DNA of 33,956 bases from the NCBI GenBank assembly GCA_002869225.1, contig PKTG01000042.1, positions 1-33,956 on the forward strand, in the 5' to 3' direction. Numbering within the stretch: the stretch's first letter is position 1; each line of letters opens with the position of its first letter. The translations under genes were made by a program, and so were the position numbers. Below, piece after piece: positions 1 through 9,484 of this stretch. The notes beneath the pieces were generated by a model. That model did no database searches. It was not told the origin of the DNA and saw nothing but the letters and a program-made list of their open reading frames with translations. This DNA is from Candidatus Muiribacterium halophilum (GTDB lineage Bacteria > Muiribacteriota > Muiribacteriia > Muiribacteriales > Muiribacteriaceae).

Positions 1-294
1 AACCGGAGCAGTTTCCTCTTCCTGAGGAGTCTCTATATTAATAGTATTGTCTTCTTCAGGTTCTGAAGGAGTATCTGCAATAAAAGAAGAAAGGTCAACG
101 TCTTCTGAATCAGAGGTATCGATCTCGATGACGTTTTCATCCACGCTAACCGGAGCAGTTTCCTCTTCCTGAGGAGTCTCTATATTAATAGTATTGTCTT
201 CTTCAGGTTCTGAAGGAGTATCTGCAATAAAAGAAGAAATGTCAACGTCTTCCGAATCAGAGGTATCGATCTCAATTATCTTTTCTGTTTCATC
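1..294 (-). repeat. 147-nt in-frame tandem repeat (two copies visible)
   Basis: Bases 1-147 and 148-294 are tandem copies with a period of 147 nt (49 codons). They match with very few differences up to about base 274, then diverge for the last 20 bases of the second copy. The array may continue beyond base 1. Being a multiple of three, copy-number change would keep the HEAT protein in frame. Confidence 0.9.
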
Positions 295-1551
295 TATATT
301 TAAATTATTTTCTGGTATTATACTCTGACTGTTATCTATTGTCTCAAGTTCAGATATAAGGCTATCGAGCTGATCAGCTTCATCGGCTTTATCATCTTCT
401 TTTTCGTTAACAGGAGTAAAGTCGATACTATCATCTACTATTATTGTCTCTTTAGCTTGATTATTTTCCTGACTGGAAGCTTTTTTTATCTCTTCAAGTT
501 CATCACTATCTATCTCTTTTATCATTAATTCTTCTGGAATCTTAGTGATTTCTTCCTCTGGTTCCTGAATATCTTTTATAACATTTATCTCATCGTCGAT
601 TTTTATTTCGTTTATATCTATAGAACTCTTATTTATGTCATCTTTTATCTTTCTTTTTTTGACAAGCATTTCTTCTTTAAGAGGTTTCTCGAGTTCTTTA
701 ATTCCTTTTTCTATCATGTTAAGAACTGATTTTTCTATTTTAGATAATAATTCCAGTTCTTCCTCGTTTTTATAATGTTCAATAAGTATCATCCCTGTAT
801 TAGCAGTAATGATCTTAGCAAGTGCAAATATAGCTGAATCTCTCATCTCTCTTTTTGGTAGTTTTATCATCTTTGCTAGTAGTTCTACTACATTAGATCT
901 TCCATATTTCTGAAGTGCTTTTGCAGCATTTGCAATGACTCTTGGATTCTTATCTCTCAAAAGTGGAACGAGATGTTTATATATTTCTGGTTCTTTAATG
1001 AATTCAAGACACTCAATTGCGTTAGCACGGATTCTCGGATCCTGATCTTTTAAGTATTTTACGAGTAAAGGTATCTCGTTTTTACCACCTATATATCCTA
1101 TTGATTTTACAAGAAAAGATATTACGAACTGATCTGTTTCTCCAAATAATGTTTCTTTAAGATAAGGGAGTATCAATTTGGGTTTAAGACTTGATAGACC
1201 TCTTTTTATTGTGTCAATTTTTATTTTGGCGTTGTCGGATTTTAATAGTTCTACAAATGAATTGAAATCAATATCTTTATGTTTTTTTTCAGATGTTTCT
1301 TCCTGGGGTTCTGATAGATCAACAATATCTTGAGAGTTTATGAGTTTAAATTCATTTAATTTTTCGGTGAACATCTCAATTGCTCTATTAGCATAATATT
1401 TCACTTTATCATCTTCTTCGATTAGGCTTATATCATATAAAGCCTGCACTGAATAAAGCATCTCCTTAGTGAATTTTATTATAGCTTTTTTTCTTATGTC
1501 TGGATCCTTGCTCTCAATATCAATAAAAAATTGATTAATAAACTCAACCAT
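1..1551 (-). CDS. HEAT-repeat protein with acidic tandem-repeat tail (partial, runs off window)
   Basis: An open minus-strand frame runs from ATG at 1551 to the window edge, giving 517 visible codons and no stop. A run of G precedes the start at about ten bases and may serve as the ribosome site. Residues of about 90-235 form helical HEAT-type repeats, with phrases such as IPLLVKYLKDQDPRIRANA and LVPLLRDKNPRVIANAAKAL. From about residue 290 the chain becomes very acidic and Ser/Thr/Asp/Glu-rich. It ends in two 49-residue near-identical units around the phrase DTSDSEDVDLSSFIADTPSE. HEAT arrays are protein-binding scaffolds; no enzyme motif is visible. The gene is divergent from the regulator at 1702 and shares its upstream region. 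The specific function is unknown. Confidence 0.8.
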   Translation of the reverse strand, partial: MVEFINQFFIDIESKDPDIRKKAIIKFTKEMLYSVQALYDISLIEEDDKVKYYANRAIEMFTEKLNEFKLINSQDIVDLSEPQEETSEKKHKDIDFNSFVELLKSDNAKIKIDTIKRGLSSLKPKLILPYLKETLFGETDQFVISFLVKSIGYIGGKNEIPLLVKYLKDQDPRIRANAIECLEFIKEPEIYKHLVPLLRDKNPRVIANAAKALQKYGRSNVVELLAKMIKLPKREMRDSAIFALAKIITANTGMILIEHYKNEEELELLSKIEKSVLNMIEKGIKELEKPLKEEMLVKKRKIKDDINKSSIDINEIKIDDEINVIKDIQEPEEEITKIPEELMIKEIDSDELEEIKKASSQENNQAKETIIVDDSIDFTPVNEKEDDKADEADQLDSLISELETIDNSQSIIPENNLNIDETEKIIEIDTSDSEDVDISSFIADTPSEPEEDNTINIETPQEEETAPVSVDENVIEIDTSDSEDVDLSSFIADTPSEPEEDNTINIETPQEEETAPV

Positions 1552-1581
1552 CTGAAAAACCCCCCGCAAAATCAATAAGAG

Positions 1582-1613
1582 TAATAGAAAAACACCTTAA
1601 AGGTATTCTATTA
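1582..1613. promoter_or_regulatory. Inverted repeat between divergent genes
   Basis: TAATAGAA at 1582-1589 pairs with TTCTATTA at 1606-1613, and an inner ACCT/AGGT pair lies between them. The element sits in the 150-bp divergent intergenic region between the HEAT gene (start 1551) and the ATPase-TPR regulator (start 1702). It could be an operator for one or both genes, or a small transcribed hairpin. The arms are not perfectly centred on each other, so a dimeric-repressor site is only one reading. Confidence 0.35.
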
Positions 1614-1701
1614 TTGCATTTATCGGTGAAAACTACTTATAAATTAAAAAATTATGTATTAGCTTGTTAATTTAAAAGAAAATATATATAATTTTTTTAA
1701 T

Positions 1702-4416
1702 ATGTATAAATACTCAATTCCTGTACCGCCGGACAATTTTTCTGGAAGAAAAAGAGAATTATCAAAATTGATAGAATATTTTGATACTCAAAAAATCATA
1801 ATAATAGCTGGCATAACCGGTATAGGAAAGACTTCTTTAATATTAAGATTTCTACAGGAAATCGAAAAGATACATATCAATAAACAGTTAGTCTGGATAG
1901 ATGTTTCCGAAGGAATAACTTTAGAGACTTTTTTTTCTCAGATAAATAAATGGCTTATGGATAGAGGTCAGGACTTTTTTGATAAAGTAAATAAAAATAA
2001 AAAAGAGGATTCAAGATCAAAGATCGATGCTTTAATAAATGGAATTGAAATAAATGATATTGTCCTTGCGATAGATAATTTTCATGAAATAGAAAATGAT
2101 GATACAAGGTATTTAATAAAACAGGCAATAAAATTTTTCTCTAAGGGTCGTTTGCTTATATCAACAAGAAAAAGGTTAAAGCTTTCTCCGATAGAAAGAG
2201 TTGATATATTTGAGAGAAGATTAAACGGTCTTTCTTACGATGATAGTCTTGAGCTTATCCACAATCTGATGGAAAAACATGGATATGACATGCCGTCTCA
2301 GCAGACACTCAAAAATATTTATGGAAAGATACAAGGCCATCCTTTTTCTATTAAACTTCTTGTAAGTCTATATATAACTGGAGATATATCGTTGGATGAA
2401 CTTGTTCTTGAAAGTTCTCAGTTTGGTGATGAACTTGAGAATTATATACTTGATTCTCTTTTTAGGACACTTTCAAAAAAAGAAAAGACTTTTCTTACAC
2501 ATTTTTCTGCATTTAATATACCGGTATCCCAGAAGATGATAGAGGATCTGATTGATATATCTAATTTTAATAGTGTAAAAAATAAACTGGTTGAGCTTTA
2601 TTTATTTGAGATGAATAAAGATAAGAAATATTTTATTCATTCGATATTAAAGAATTATTGTCTTTCCAAGCTTAAGAAAAAAGAAAAGATGGACTTGTAT
2701 GCAAGGTTTGCAGAATACTTCTCGAAATATGATGATCTGAACTTTAAATTACAGGCGTTTTATTATTGGTTTGATACTGAAGAAAAAGATAAAGCAATAG
2801 AGTTTTTAATAACATTTATCAAAGATATGTTTAAGCAGGGAAAAAATGAAGAGTTGTTGACAATAATAGAAAATATACTAAAGAGTCATGAGGACAAATA
2901 TCCGATACTCAGTTTTTTCAAGGCTAATATTTATCTTAGATGGGGAAGGTTAAGTGAAGCTATAGAGGTGCTTGATGAACTTACCGGTAAAGTTAAAGAT
3001 AAAAATCTGAAAGCAAATATTTACGAGACTTACGGTCGCTCATATGCACTTATTTCAGAAAATAGTATAGCACTTGAATATTTTGAGAAATCGCTTGAAC
3101 TTTATAAAGAACTTGATAACAAAGAAGGGATCTGTTCATCACTAATTGGTATTGGTGATACATATCGTTTTATGTCGCAATATGATAAGACAATAGAGTT
3201 TTTTAATCAGGCTAAAGAATATCAAAATATGGTCTCGTTAGAATTAAAGGGAAGGATATTAAAAGGTTTTGGTGATATATCTCTTAATCATAGGGATTAT
3301 AATAGTGCTATAAGTTATTATGAAAAAGCAATATCTATATTTTCAGAGATACAGGAAAATTTCTATATAGGTAAGATAAAGCATAATCTTTCTTTGCTTT
3401 ATTTTGAATTGGGTGAACCAGACAAATGTATATCATTACTAAACGAACTACTTGAATATAGGAAGTCTATAAATGATACAGTAGGTCTTGTTTATAATTA
3501 TTCTTTTCTTGGTGAATTATATCTACTTGAGGACGACAATGAAAAGTCCGAAGTACATCTCAGGGAAGGTCTTAAATATATTCAGGAAACCGATGAGAAA
3601 AGAGGTCAGATAGATCTTTATCTTAATCTTATAAGGTTGTATATAGTAAAAAAAGAATACGGTTCTGCAAGAAATATCTTAAGAGAAGCAAGAGAAGCCA
3701 TAGAGGATTTTGAAGGTGTTGAAAAACTCTCACTGATGCTGGATATAGCAGAATATATGATAGAGTTTTTTGATGACAAGAACTTTGAATTAGAAGAACT
3801 TAAGGAGACAAGGCTGGAACTTGAAAAGCAAAGCGAGATCACTTGGGCGCTTCAAGCACTTTTTATAGAGAGGAATCTTGCTTTTAAAAACGATGATAAA
3901 TTTGAACCTGTTAAAAATTTCGAAGAATTGAAAGAAAAAGTCATACCAAATGAGCTTAAGTTCTTTGAAAGGTTATTTAAACTTTCAGAGGATTCAAAGA
4001 AAATATATACCGCAATACTAAATGACGATTCAAAGATGTTGAGCGCATTGGAATATAAAGATCTGGAAAATGAAAGAGATAAATTCGATCTATGGATCGA
4101 TCTTAGTAAAAATGAGATTATTGAAAAGAAAAAAGGCGAGATAAAGGTGCTTAAGAAAAGAACTGTTGCAAATGTTTTTATGTTCTTTTTAAATAATCCT
4201 GGAAGAGAGTTATCTTTTAAAGAGATATTTGAAAACATATGGAAGAGAGAATACGACCCTGAGACTGATGCGATAACTGTAAGGGTCAATATAAGTAGGT
4301 TAAGACAGGCTGTAGAACCAAATCCAAAGACTCCAAAATATATTATTAATGCAAAAGAAAGTGGTTTTTATCTTTTTAATCCGAAAAATTCTTTTGCTCT
4401 TATAAAGAAAGCTTGA
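1702..4416 (+). CDS. STAND-type ATPase-TPR transcriptional regulator with C-terminal OmpR-type winged helix
   Basis: This 904-residue protein looks like a signal-integrating transcription factor. It opens with an NB-ARC/AAA-like module: PPDNFSGRKREL, Walker A GITGIGKT at 37-44, Walker B-like IVLAIDNFHEI near 120, the sensor-like ISTRKR near 155 and GHPFSIKLL near 212. A long helical TPR superhelix follows (about 340-720), including AEAIEVLDEL-type and YNSAISYYEKAISIF-type units. The last 100 residues form an OmpR/PhoB-type winged helix with RELSFKEIFENIW, DAITVRVNISRLRQ and ESGFYLF. Known MalT/AfsR-like STAND regulators bind an inducer through the TPR part and use ATP to switch oligomeric state. 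No clear Shine-Dalgarno precedes the ATG, so a leaderless mRNA is possible. Target genes are not evident; the next three genes lie close behind. Confidence 0.88.
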   Translation: MYKYSIPVPPDNFSGRKRELSKLIEYFDTQKIIIIAGITGIGKTSLILRFLQEIEKIHINKQLVWIDVSEGITLETFFSQINKWLMDRGQDFFDKVNKNKKEDSRSKIDALINGIEINDIVLAIDNFHEIENDDTRYLIKQAIKFFSKGRLLISTRKRLKLSPIERVDIFERRLNGLSYDDSLELIHNLMEKHGYDMPSQQTLKNIYGKIQGHPFSIKLLVSLYITGDISLDELVLESSQFGDELENYILDSLFRTLSKKEKTFLTHFSAFNIPVSQKMIEDLIDISNFNSVKNKLVELYLFEMNKDKKYFIHSILKNYCLSKLKKKEKMDLYARFAEYFSKYDDLNFKLQAFYYWFDTEEKDKAIEFLITFIKDMFKQGKNEELLTIIENILKSHEDKYPILSFFKANIYLRWGRLSEAIEVLDELTGKVKDKNLKANIYETYGRSYALISENSIALEYFEKSLELYKELDNKEGICSSLIGIGDTYRFMSQYDKTIEFFNQAKEYQNMVSLELKGRILKGFGDISLNHRDYNSAISYYEKAISIFSEIQENFYIGKIKHNLSLLYFELGEPDKCISLLNELLEYRKSINDTVGLVYNYSFLGELYLLEDDNEKSEVHLREGLKYIQETDEKRGQIDLYLNLIRLYIVKKEYGSARNILREAREAIEDFEGVEKLSLMLDIAEYMIEFFDDKNFELEELKETRLELEKQSEITWALQALFIERNLAFKNDDKFEPVKNFEELKEKVIPNELKFFERLFKLSEDSKKIYTAILNDDSKMLSALEYKDLENERDKFDLWIDLSKNEIIEKKKGEIKVLKKRTVANVFMFFLNNPGRELSFKEIFENIWKREYDPETDAITVRVNISRLRQAVEPNPKTPKYIINAKESGFYLFNPKNSFALIKKA

Positions 4417-4447
4417 TTTATTTTTCAAAAAAATTTATCATTTAATT

Positions 4448-5110
4448 ATGAAAAAGACTATTAGCATATTTTTATTAATGTTCGTTTGTTTCTCAGTACT
4501 TTCACTTCCCTCATATGAATTAGATACCGAGAAACAATTGATAAAGTTTACTACTTATGTATCACCTACTGTATTTGTAATGGATAGTAAGGAGATATCT
4601 GTAAAATACGATTCAAAACTTTTTAATGAAATTGAAAGCAATACAAATCTTGAAAGAAAAGTGTTTAGATATAACGGTGAAAGAATATATATTGATTATT
4701 TTATCGCTGGCTTTTCATGGGAAAGCATGAATTCTTTTCTTGAGATGGAAAGAAATGTTGAGTCTGATCTTTATACCGAAATAATAAAGAAAGCTAAGAA
4801 GAAATATTTTTCTGAATATATAAAGAACTTTAAAAGAGGTTATATAGACGCATCAAAATATTTTAAGAAGACCGAAGATCCAGACAAAATTTTAGAGAAG
4901 ATATTCTTTGTACCGTTTCTAGGAAATGGAAGTCCTGAAGAATATTCCTATGTACTAGGAAGTAGTATCGCAAATAGTTTCTTTCAAAGATATGAAGATT
5001 CTTTAAGGTTTAAGAAGTTAACTTCTAAAGAAATAAAAGAGTTTATTGAAGGCTATTCATATACATTTGGGGTAGTCGCTTATATCAGAACAAGATATGT
5101 TGAAGAATAA
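4448..5110 (+). CDS. Secreted hypothetical protein
   Basis: I do not recognise this 220-residue protein. It begins with a clear signal peptide (MKKTISIFLLMFVCFSVLSL) and no lipobox cysteine, so export to the periplasm or outer membrane is likely. The mature part is mixed alpha/beta at first, then rich in Lys, Glu, Tyr and Phe with long helical stretches such as KKAKKKYFSEYIKNFKRGY. No membrane segment, metal site or catalytic motif is visible. It starts 31 bases after the regulator and its end overlaps the start of the endonuclease IV-like gene by 14 bases, so it probably shares their transcript. Confidence 0.7.
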   Translation: MKKTISIFLLMFVCFSVLSLPSYELDTEKQLIKFTTYVSPTVFVMDSKEISVKYDSKLFNEIESNTNLERKVFRYNGERIYIDYFIAGFSWESMNSFLEMERNVESDLYTEIIKKAKKKYFSEYIKNFKRGYIDASKYFKKTEDPDKILEKIFFVPFLGNGSPEEYSYVLGSSIANSFFQRYEDSLRFKKLTSKEIKEFIEGYSYTFGVVAYIRTRYVEE

Positions 5111-5927
5111 GCTTTTTTTTGGAACAGCTGGAATTCCTCATTCAACACCAAAAAAATCCACCTTGGATGCTATTTCACAAATAAAAAGACTCGGACTAGA
5201 TCTTATGGAGATTGAATTTGTAAGAGGAGTCAGGATGTCCGAAGAGCTCTCTAAAAAGATCAGAGAAAAAAATAAAAAAGAAAATATATTTCTATCATGT
5301 CATTGTCCATATTATATAAATCTTGCTTCAAAAGAGGATGAGAAGATTAAAGCAAGTAGAAAACGAATAATAGATTCAGCCAAAGCACTTTATCTTTGTG
5401 ATGGAAAAAATGTAGTATTTCATGCAGGTTATTATCAGGGACGTGATAAAGAAAAGGTTCTTGAAAAGATCATAAATGAGATAAAGAAGGTAAGAAAAGA
5501 ACTAGATGAAATGGGTTTGGAAAACATAATACTTAGACCTGAACTCACAGGAAAGGCATCGGCTGTTGGAGATGAGTTTGAGCTAGTCAGAATATCAAAG
5601 GAAGTTAAAAACACCTTTCCTTGTATTGACTTTTCACATTACTGGACAAGATATCAGGGTGAAAAGAGTTTTAAAGAGCTTATAGAATTGCTTGCAAAAG
5701 AACTTCCAGAGTTAAAGGATGATCTTCACGGACATATCTCTGGAATAGAATTTACTAATAAGGGAGAGAAGAATCATCTTGTATTTGAAGAAAGTGATTT
5801 TCCATTTAAAGATCTTTTAAGATTATTATTCGAAAATGATTTTAAAGGTACTATTGTATGTGAATCTCCAAATCTTGAGGAAGATGCCATGAAAATGAAA
5901 AAATATTACGAAGGACTTTTTATATGA
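5097..5927 (+). CDS. nfo: Endonuclease IV-like AP endonuclease (xylose-isomerase-like TIM barrel)
   Basis: The 276-residue protein fits the endonuclease IV family, which cuts the backbone 5' of abasic sites in base-excision repair with a tri-zinc centre. The expected ligands are visible in order: His69 in SCHCPYY, His109 in VVFHAGYY, Glu149 in RPELTGK, Asp178 and His181 in CIDFSHYW, His211/His213 in LHGHISG, and Glu256 in VCESP. Length matches the family. It resembles the shorter archaeal and deep-branching variants more than E. coli Nfo, so a sugar-isomerase-like role cannot be wholly excluded. The start overlaps the previous gene by 14 bases, and its stop overlaps the next start as ATGA, suggesting translational coupling to the GH57 gene. 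Confidence 0.85.
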   Translation: MLKNKLFFGTAGIPHSTPKKSTLDAISQIKRLGLDLMEIEFVRGVRMSEELSKKIREKNKKENIFLSCHCPYYINLASKEDEKIKASRKRIIDSAKALYLCDGKNVVFHAGYYQGRDKEKVLEKIINEIKKVRKELDEMGLENIILRPELTGKASAVGDEFELVRISKEVKNTFPCIDFSHYWTRYQGEKSFKELIELLAKELPELKDDLHGHISGIEFTNKGEKNHLVFEESDFPFKDLLRLLFENDFKGTIVCESPNLEEDAMKMKKYYEGLFI

Positions 5928-8395
5928 AAAAATATCTGATTATTCACGGTCATTTTTATCAACCTCCAAGGGAAAACCCATGGATCGCTGAAATAGAAAG
6001 ACAGGATGGAGCTTTTCCTTATCATGATTTTAATGAAAAGATAGATGCGGAGTGTTATACTCCAAATGCTTTTTCAAAATATCTTGATGGTTTTGGAAGA
6101 ATACTTGATATTGTAAATAATTATGATTTTCTTGATTTTAATTTTGGTCCTACATTAATGGGATGGATAAAAAATAAAAATAAGGATACTTATAATAAGA
6201 TAGTAGAGGGGGATCGAGAATCCTGTGAGAGATTAGAAGGGCACGGGAACGCCATAGCTCAGGTCTACAATCATGTCATTATGCCACTGGCTGATAAAAA
6301 ACGAAAAGAGATACAGGTCAAATGGGCTATAAAAGATTTTAAAAGACATTTTGACAGAGATCCTGAAGGAATGTGGCTTGCAGAGACTGCGATCGATATA
6401 GAGACTGTAAAAGTGCTTATTGATAATAATATTAAGTTTACTATACTTTCACCTTATCAGGCCCTTAAATTCAGAGAGATAGGTTCACAGATGTGGAACG
6501 ATGTATCTCAAGGAACAATATCACCTTCAAGACCTTATAGAATATTTGATTATGATAAAAACGGTAAAAGAATAGAGGATAGATATCTGGATGTGTTCTT
6601 TTTTGACAGGATATTATCTCCAGCGGTTAGTTTTGAACATCTTATGAGAGATTCTCAAGTGTTTTTAGATAGAATAGTTCAAGCAGGTGAACATATCGGG
6701 AATGAAGAAATTGTTAATATATCAACAGATGGAGAGACATTTGGACATCACGAACCTTTTGCAAATATGTGCCTGACCGCACTATCCAAAAAGCTAAAGG
6801 ATAGTGAGTATGAATGGGTCAATTATTCATGGTATTTAGCTAAATATCCTCCAAAAGATGAAGTGATCTTAAAAAAAGGCGATTATGGTACTGCATGGAG
6901 TTGCAGTCATGGTGTTGGAAGGTGGTATAGAGATTGTGGATGTACTACTGATTCTCCTGATTACTGGAATCAGAAATGGAGAACCCCGCTTAGAGATGCT
7001 TTCAATCATCTTCAAAAAAAAGCGGATGATATATTTCTGGAAACATTCAATGATCTAACGGATGATCCCTGGACAATGTTTGAGAGATCAATGGACATAA
7101 CGGATCATGAAGGCGATGTCAATGAATTACTTAAGATCAATGCGGATAAGGATTTTGATGAAATCAAAATAAGAAATATTCTTCTTATGCAAAAATATGT
7201 TATGTTCTGTTTTACTTCATGTGGATGGTTTTTTGGAGATATTTCCAGGATAGAACCTGTACAAAACCTGAAATATGCCAAAAAAGCTCTTGATATAATG
7301 AAGATGTATGACAAAGAAGAAGCGGTATTGCTTGAAAAAGAGATGTTATTGATCCTTAGGAATGCAATATCAAATATACCTTCGCAAAAGAACGGTGAAC
7401 ATATATGGAAAAACTCAGTTTTACCTGCAAAGATAAGTGATGATAAGTTTGCAGCATTCTTTATGATAAATCTTCTTGTGACAGATGATAAGGAAGATAT
7501 CAGTATCTTTAATAGACTGATTGCAAGTACATCAGAAGTTAAAGAAATACAAAAAAACGAGAATATAAAAAAGATAATCATGAATATAAAAGTCAAAAAT
7601 GAAGAACTAAATATGGAAAATGAATATTCTGTCTTTGGAATAATCGATAGACCTCATACCTTAGAAGCATATGTATGCAAGAAAGATTACGATAAAATTG
7701 AAATACTTGTTGAAAAGTTTGCAAGTGAGGATTTTAGTAAATATTTTAAAGAACAAAAAATAAGTTATTTTGGACTTGAGCAGATGTTCTATGACCAGAA
7801 AGAGTTTCTTGCCAAAAGGCTGTTTGAGAATATAGAAAAAAATATTTCGGAAAAATATAGAATTATATATGATGAAAATATACAAAATATAAGGACTATG
7901 CTTGGAATCGGAATTGAACCACCTTATTTTCTGATACCGCCTATATCTCTTACTTTAAAAGAGGATATCACAAGACTTTTTGAAAGCTTCTGTGAAAATA
8001 ACAGTAAGGAGCTTTATGAAAAAATAATAGATGATTCACTTCTTTTTAAGAGAATAAATACCCAACATGATGATTTTTTAGAAGTGCTTTTCGAAAGAAA
8101 GATATCAGAAAAATTTTCCGTTTACTTCAAAAGTGATGATCTTTCCATTCTTGATAATATAATGGAACTTTTCAGATTATCATGGGATATAGATATCACT
8201 CTTGTGCTTGATAGAGAAAAGAATATGGTATTTTCAAGACTTAGAGAGTATATGAAAGAAAAAGAGTTGCTTATAAAAGAAGATAGACTTTCCGAGATGG
8301 ATTTTAATGGAATACTTAAAGTTGTAAATATTGCTGAAGCTTTAAATATGAATATTGATGAGCTTAGAAATTCACTGAATCCGTTTAAGAAGTGA
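5924..8395 (+). CDS. Glycoside hydrolase family 57 protein with DUF3536 domain
   Basis: This 823-residue protein matches the GH57-DUF3536 group, retaining alpha-glucan/alpha-mannan-active enzymes. The N-terminal (beta/alpha)7 barrel shows HGHFYQPPREN at 8-18, FGPTLMGW at 74-81, GMWLAETAID at 149-158 with Glu154 as probable nucleophile, and STDGETFGHH at 267-276 with Asp269 as probable acid/base. The remaining 450 residues form the helical DUF3536 region (WSCSHGVGRWYRDCGC near 323 is typical of the group). There is no signal peptide, so it should act in the cytoplasm, possibly on storage glucan. The substrate is not settled for this subfamily. The start overlaps the preceding stop (ATGA), and the 3' end overlaps the convergent glycosyltransferase by 24 bases. 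Confidence 0.9.
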   Translation: MKKYLIIHGHFYQPPRENPWIAEIERQDGAFPYHDFNEKIDAECYTPNAFSKYLDGFGRILDIVNNYDFLDFNFGPTLMGWIKNKNKDTYNKIVEGDRESCERLEGHGNAIAQVYNHVIMPLADKKRKEIQVKWAIKDFKRHFDRDPEGMWLAETAIDIETVKVLIDNNIKFTILSPYQALKFREIGSQMWNDVSQGTISPSRPYRIFDYDKNGKRIEDRYLDVFFFDRILSPAVSFEHLMRDSQVFLDRIVQAGEHIGNEEIVNISTDGETFGHHEPFANMCLTALSKKLKDSEYEWVNYSWYLAKYPPKDEVILKKGDYGTAWSCSHGVGRWYRDCGCTTDSPDYWNQKWRTPLRDAFNHLQKKADDIFLETFNDLTDDPWTMFERSMDITDHEGDVNELLKINADKDFDEIKIRNILLMQKYVMFCFTSCGWFFGDISRIEPVQNLKYAKKALDIMKMYDKEEAVLLEKEMLLILRNAISNIPSQKNGEHIWKNSVLPAKISDDKFAAFFMINLLVTDDKEDISIFNRLIASTSEVKEIQKNENIKKIIMNIKVKNEELNMENEYSVFGIIDRPHTLEAYVCKKDYDKIEILVEKFASEDFSKYFKEQKISYFGLEQMFYDQKEFLAKRLFENIEKNISEKYRIIYDENIQNIRTMLGIGIEPPYFLIPPISLTLKEDITRLFESFCENNSKELYEKIIDDSLLFKRINTQHDDFLEVLFERKISEKFSVYFKSDDLSILDNIMELFRLSWDIDITLVLDREKNMVFSRLREYMKEKELLIKEDRLSEMDFNGILKVVNIAEALNMNIDELRNSLNPFKK

Positions 8396-9484
8396 TCTAA
8401 ACTCTTTGTTGTTTTGCTCTATATTGTTTATCGCTTTTGAATTATCTACTTTTATTGGTAGTTGTATGTTTTTTATTATATCTATTAAGTCAGTATAGTC
8501 TTTAAAAATCAAAGCGCTGTCAGACAATCCTGATATTTTACGGATTGCTTCATCTTTTCCGATTATAAGGTTTCCAGCATATGCAGCTTGTATGAGTTTT
8601 AGATTTATTCCACTTGGATTTTTAACAGGGGATAGAAAAATACTGTTTTCTTTGAAAAGATCATAGGTCGTCTCAGGATTTCTTATTATTTTAAGGTTTT
8701 TATTTTTACTTTTAATTTCAGGGATGTTTCTTCCTGCTATTGTGAAAGTTATATTCCTAAATTCATCTGATAATCTGCAAAAAATTCTTAAAGCTGATCT
8801 GTTTAAGGGCCAATTAAAATTACCTGTAAAAAGAATTGATTTTTGCTCGTGTATAGTTGGAGAGTCTATAGGTCTTATCATAGGGTGTGGAATATGGTTG
8901 AAAATGTTTTTTGCGATAACGTTGAGACTATCAGGAAGCGGACCTGTGATAACCTTTTTGATATCCGGATTTGATATGATCTCTTTTTCTAATGAAAAGA
9001 TATTTTCCATTTCTCTTTTATAAATAAACTTTTTTAAAGGGTTCTTACATTCTTTTATATAGTGCTTTAAAAATTCTGAGTGAATATTATGAAAATCTAT
9101 TATTATGTGATTACTCTCAACAAGATCTATATAATGATATGAAAAAAAAGAATCAAGATAAGCAATATCATATTTTTCTTTTTTCTTTAATAGTGATTCT
9201 AATGGTTTGGAGTAAAACCTTTTATAATAGATACCCTTTGAAAACAAATTTAATGGACTAAGATTTGACAGTCTGAAATCTTTATAAATAGGAAAAAGAT
9301 TTAATCTATTATATTTTCTTTTAAGGTCAAGAAGATACTCCATCTCCTCTTTATTTGAGTAAAAACAGAAAAAGTCACAACTTGAAGATTTTTAGAACAG
9401 TATATCCAAGGTGTGACTTATCTTTATTCCGCTACCACCTGTCTTTTCAGATGGGATATATGGACTTACAAGAAGTGATCTCAT
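8372..9484 (-). pseudogene. GT4-like glycosyltransferase interrupted by in-frame TAA at codon 31
   Basis: The longest uninterrupted frame starts at 9343 and lacks the N-terminal beta strand and glycine-rich loop expected of a GT-B enzyme. Reading in the same frame from ATG at 9484 supplies it: MRSLLVSPYIPSEKTGGSG, the usual opening of group 1 glycosyltransferases, followed by a TAA at 9394-9392 and then SSSCDFFCFYSNKEE joining the known part. The C-terminal nucleotide-sugar domain is clear (SILFTGNFNWPLNRSAL, FTIAGRN, FLSPVKNPSGINLKLIQAAYAGNLII). Full length would be about 370 residues. ATG 9484 overlaps the upstream gene's TGA as ATGA, which strongly supports it as the real start. The stop may be a mutation, a sequence error or a readthrough site. 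Acceptor and donor sugars are unknown. Confidence 0.8.

Noticed and set aside
8724-9023. 99-codon plus-strand frame inside the glycosyltransferase
   Set aside because: It is the reverse shadow of a well-conserved GT domain and lacks a ribosome site.
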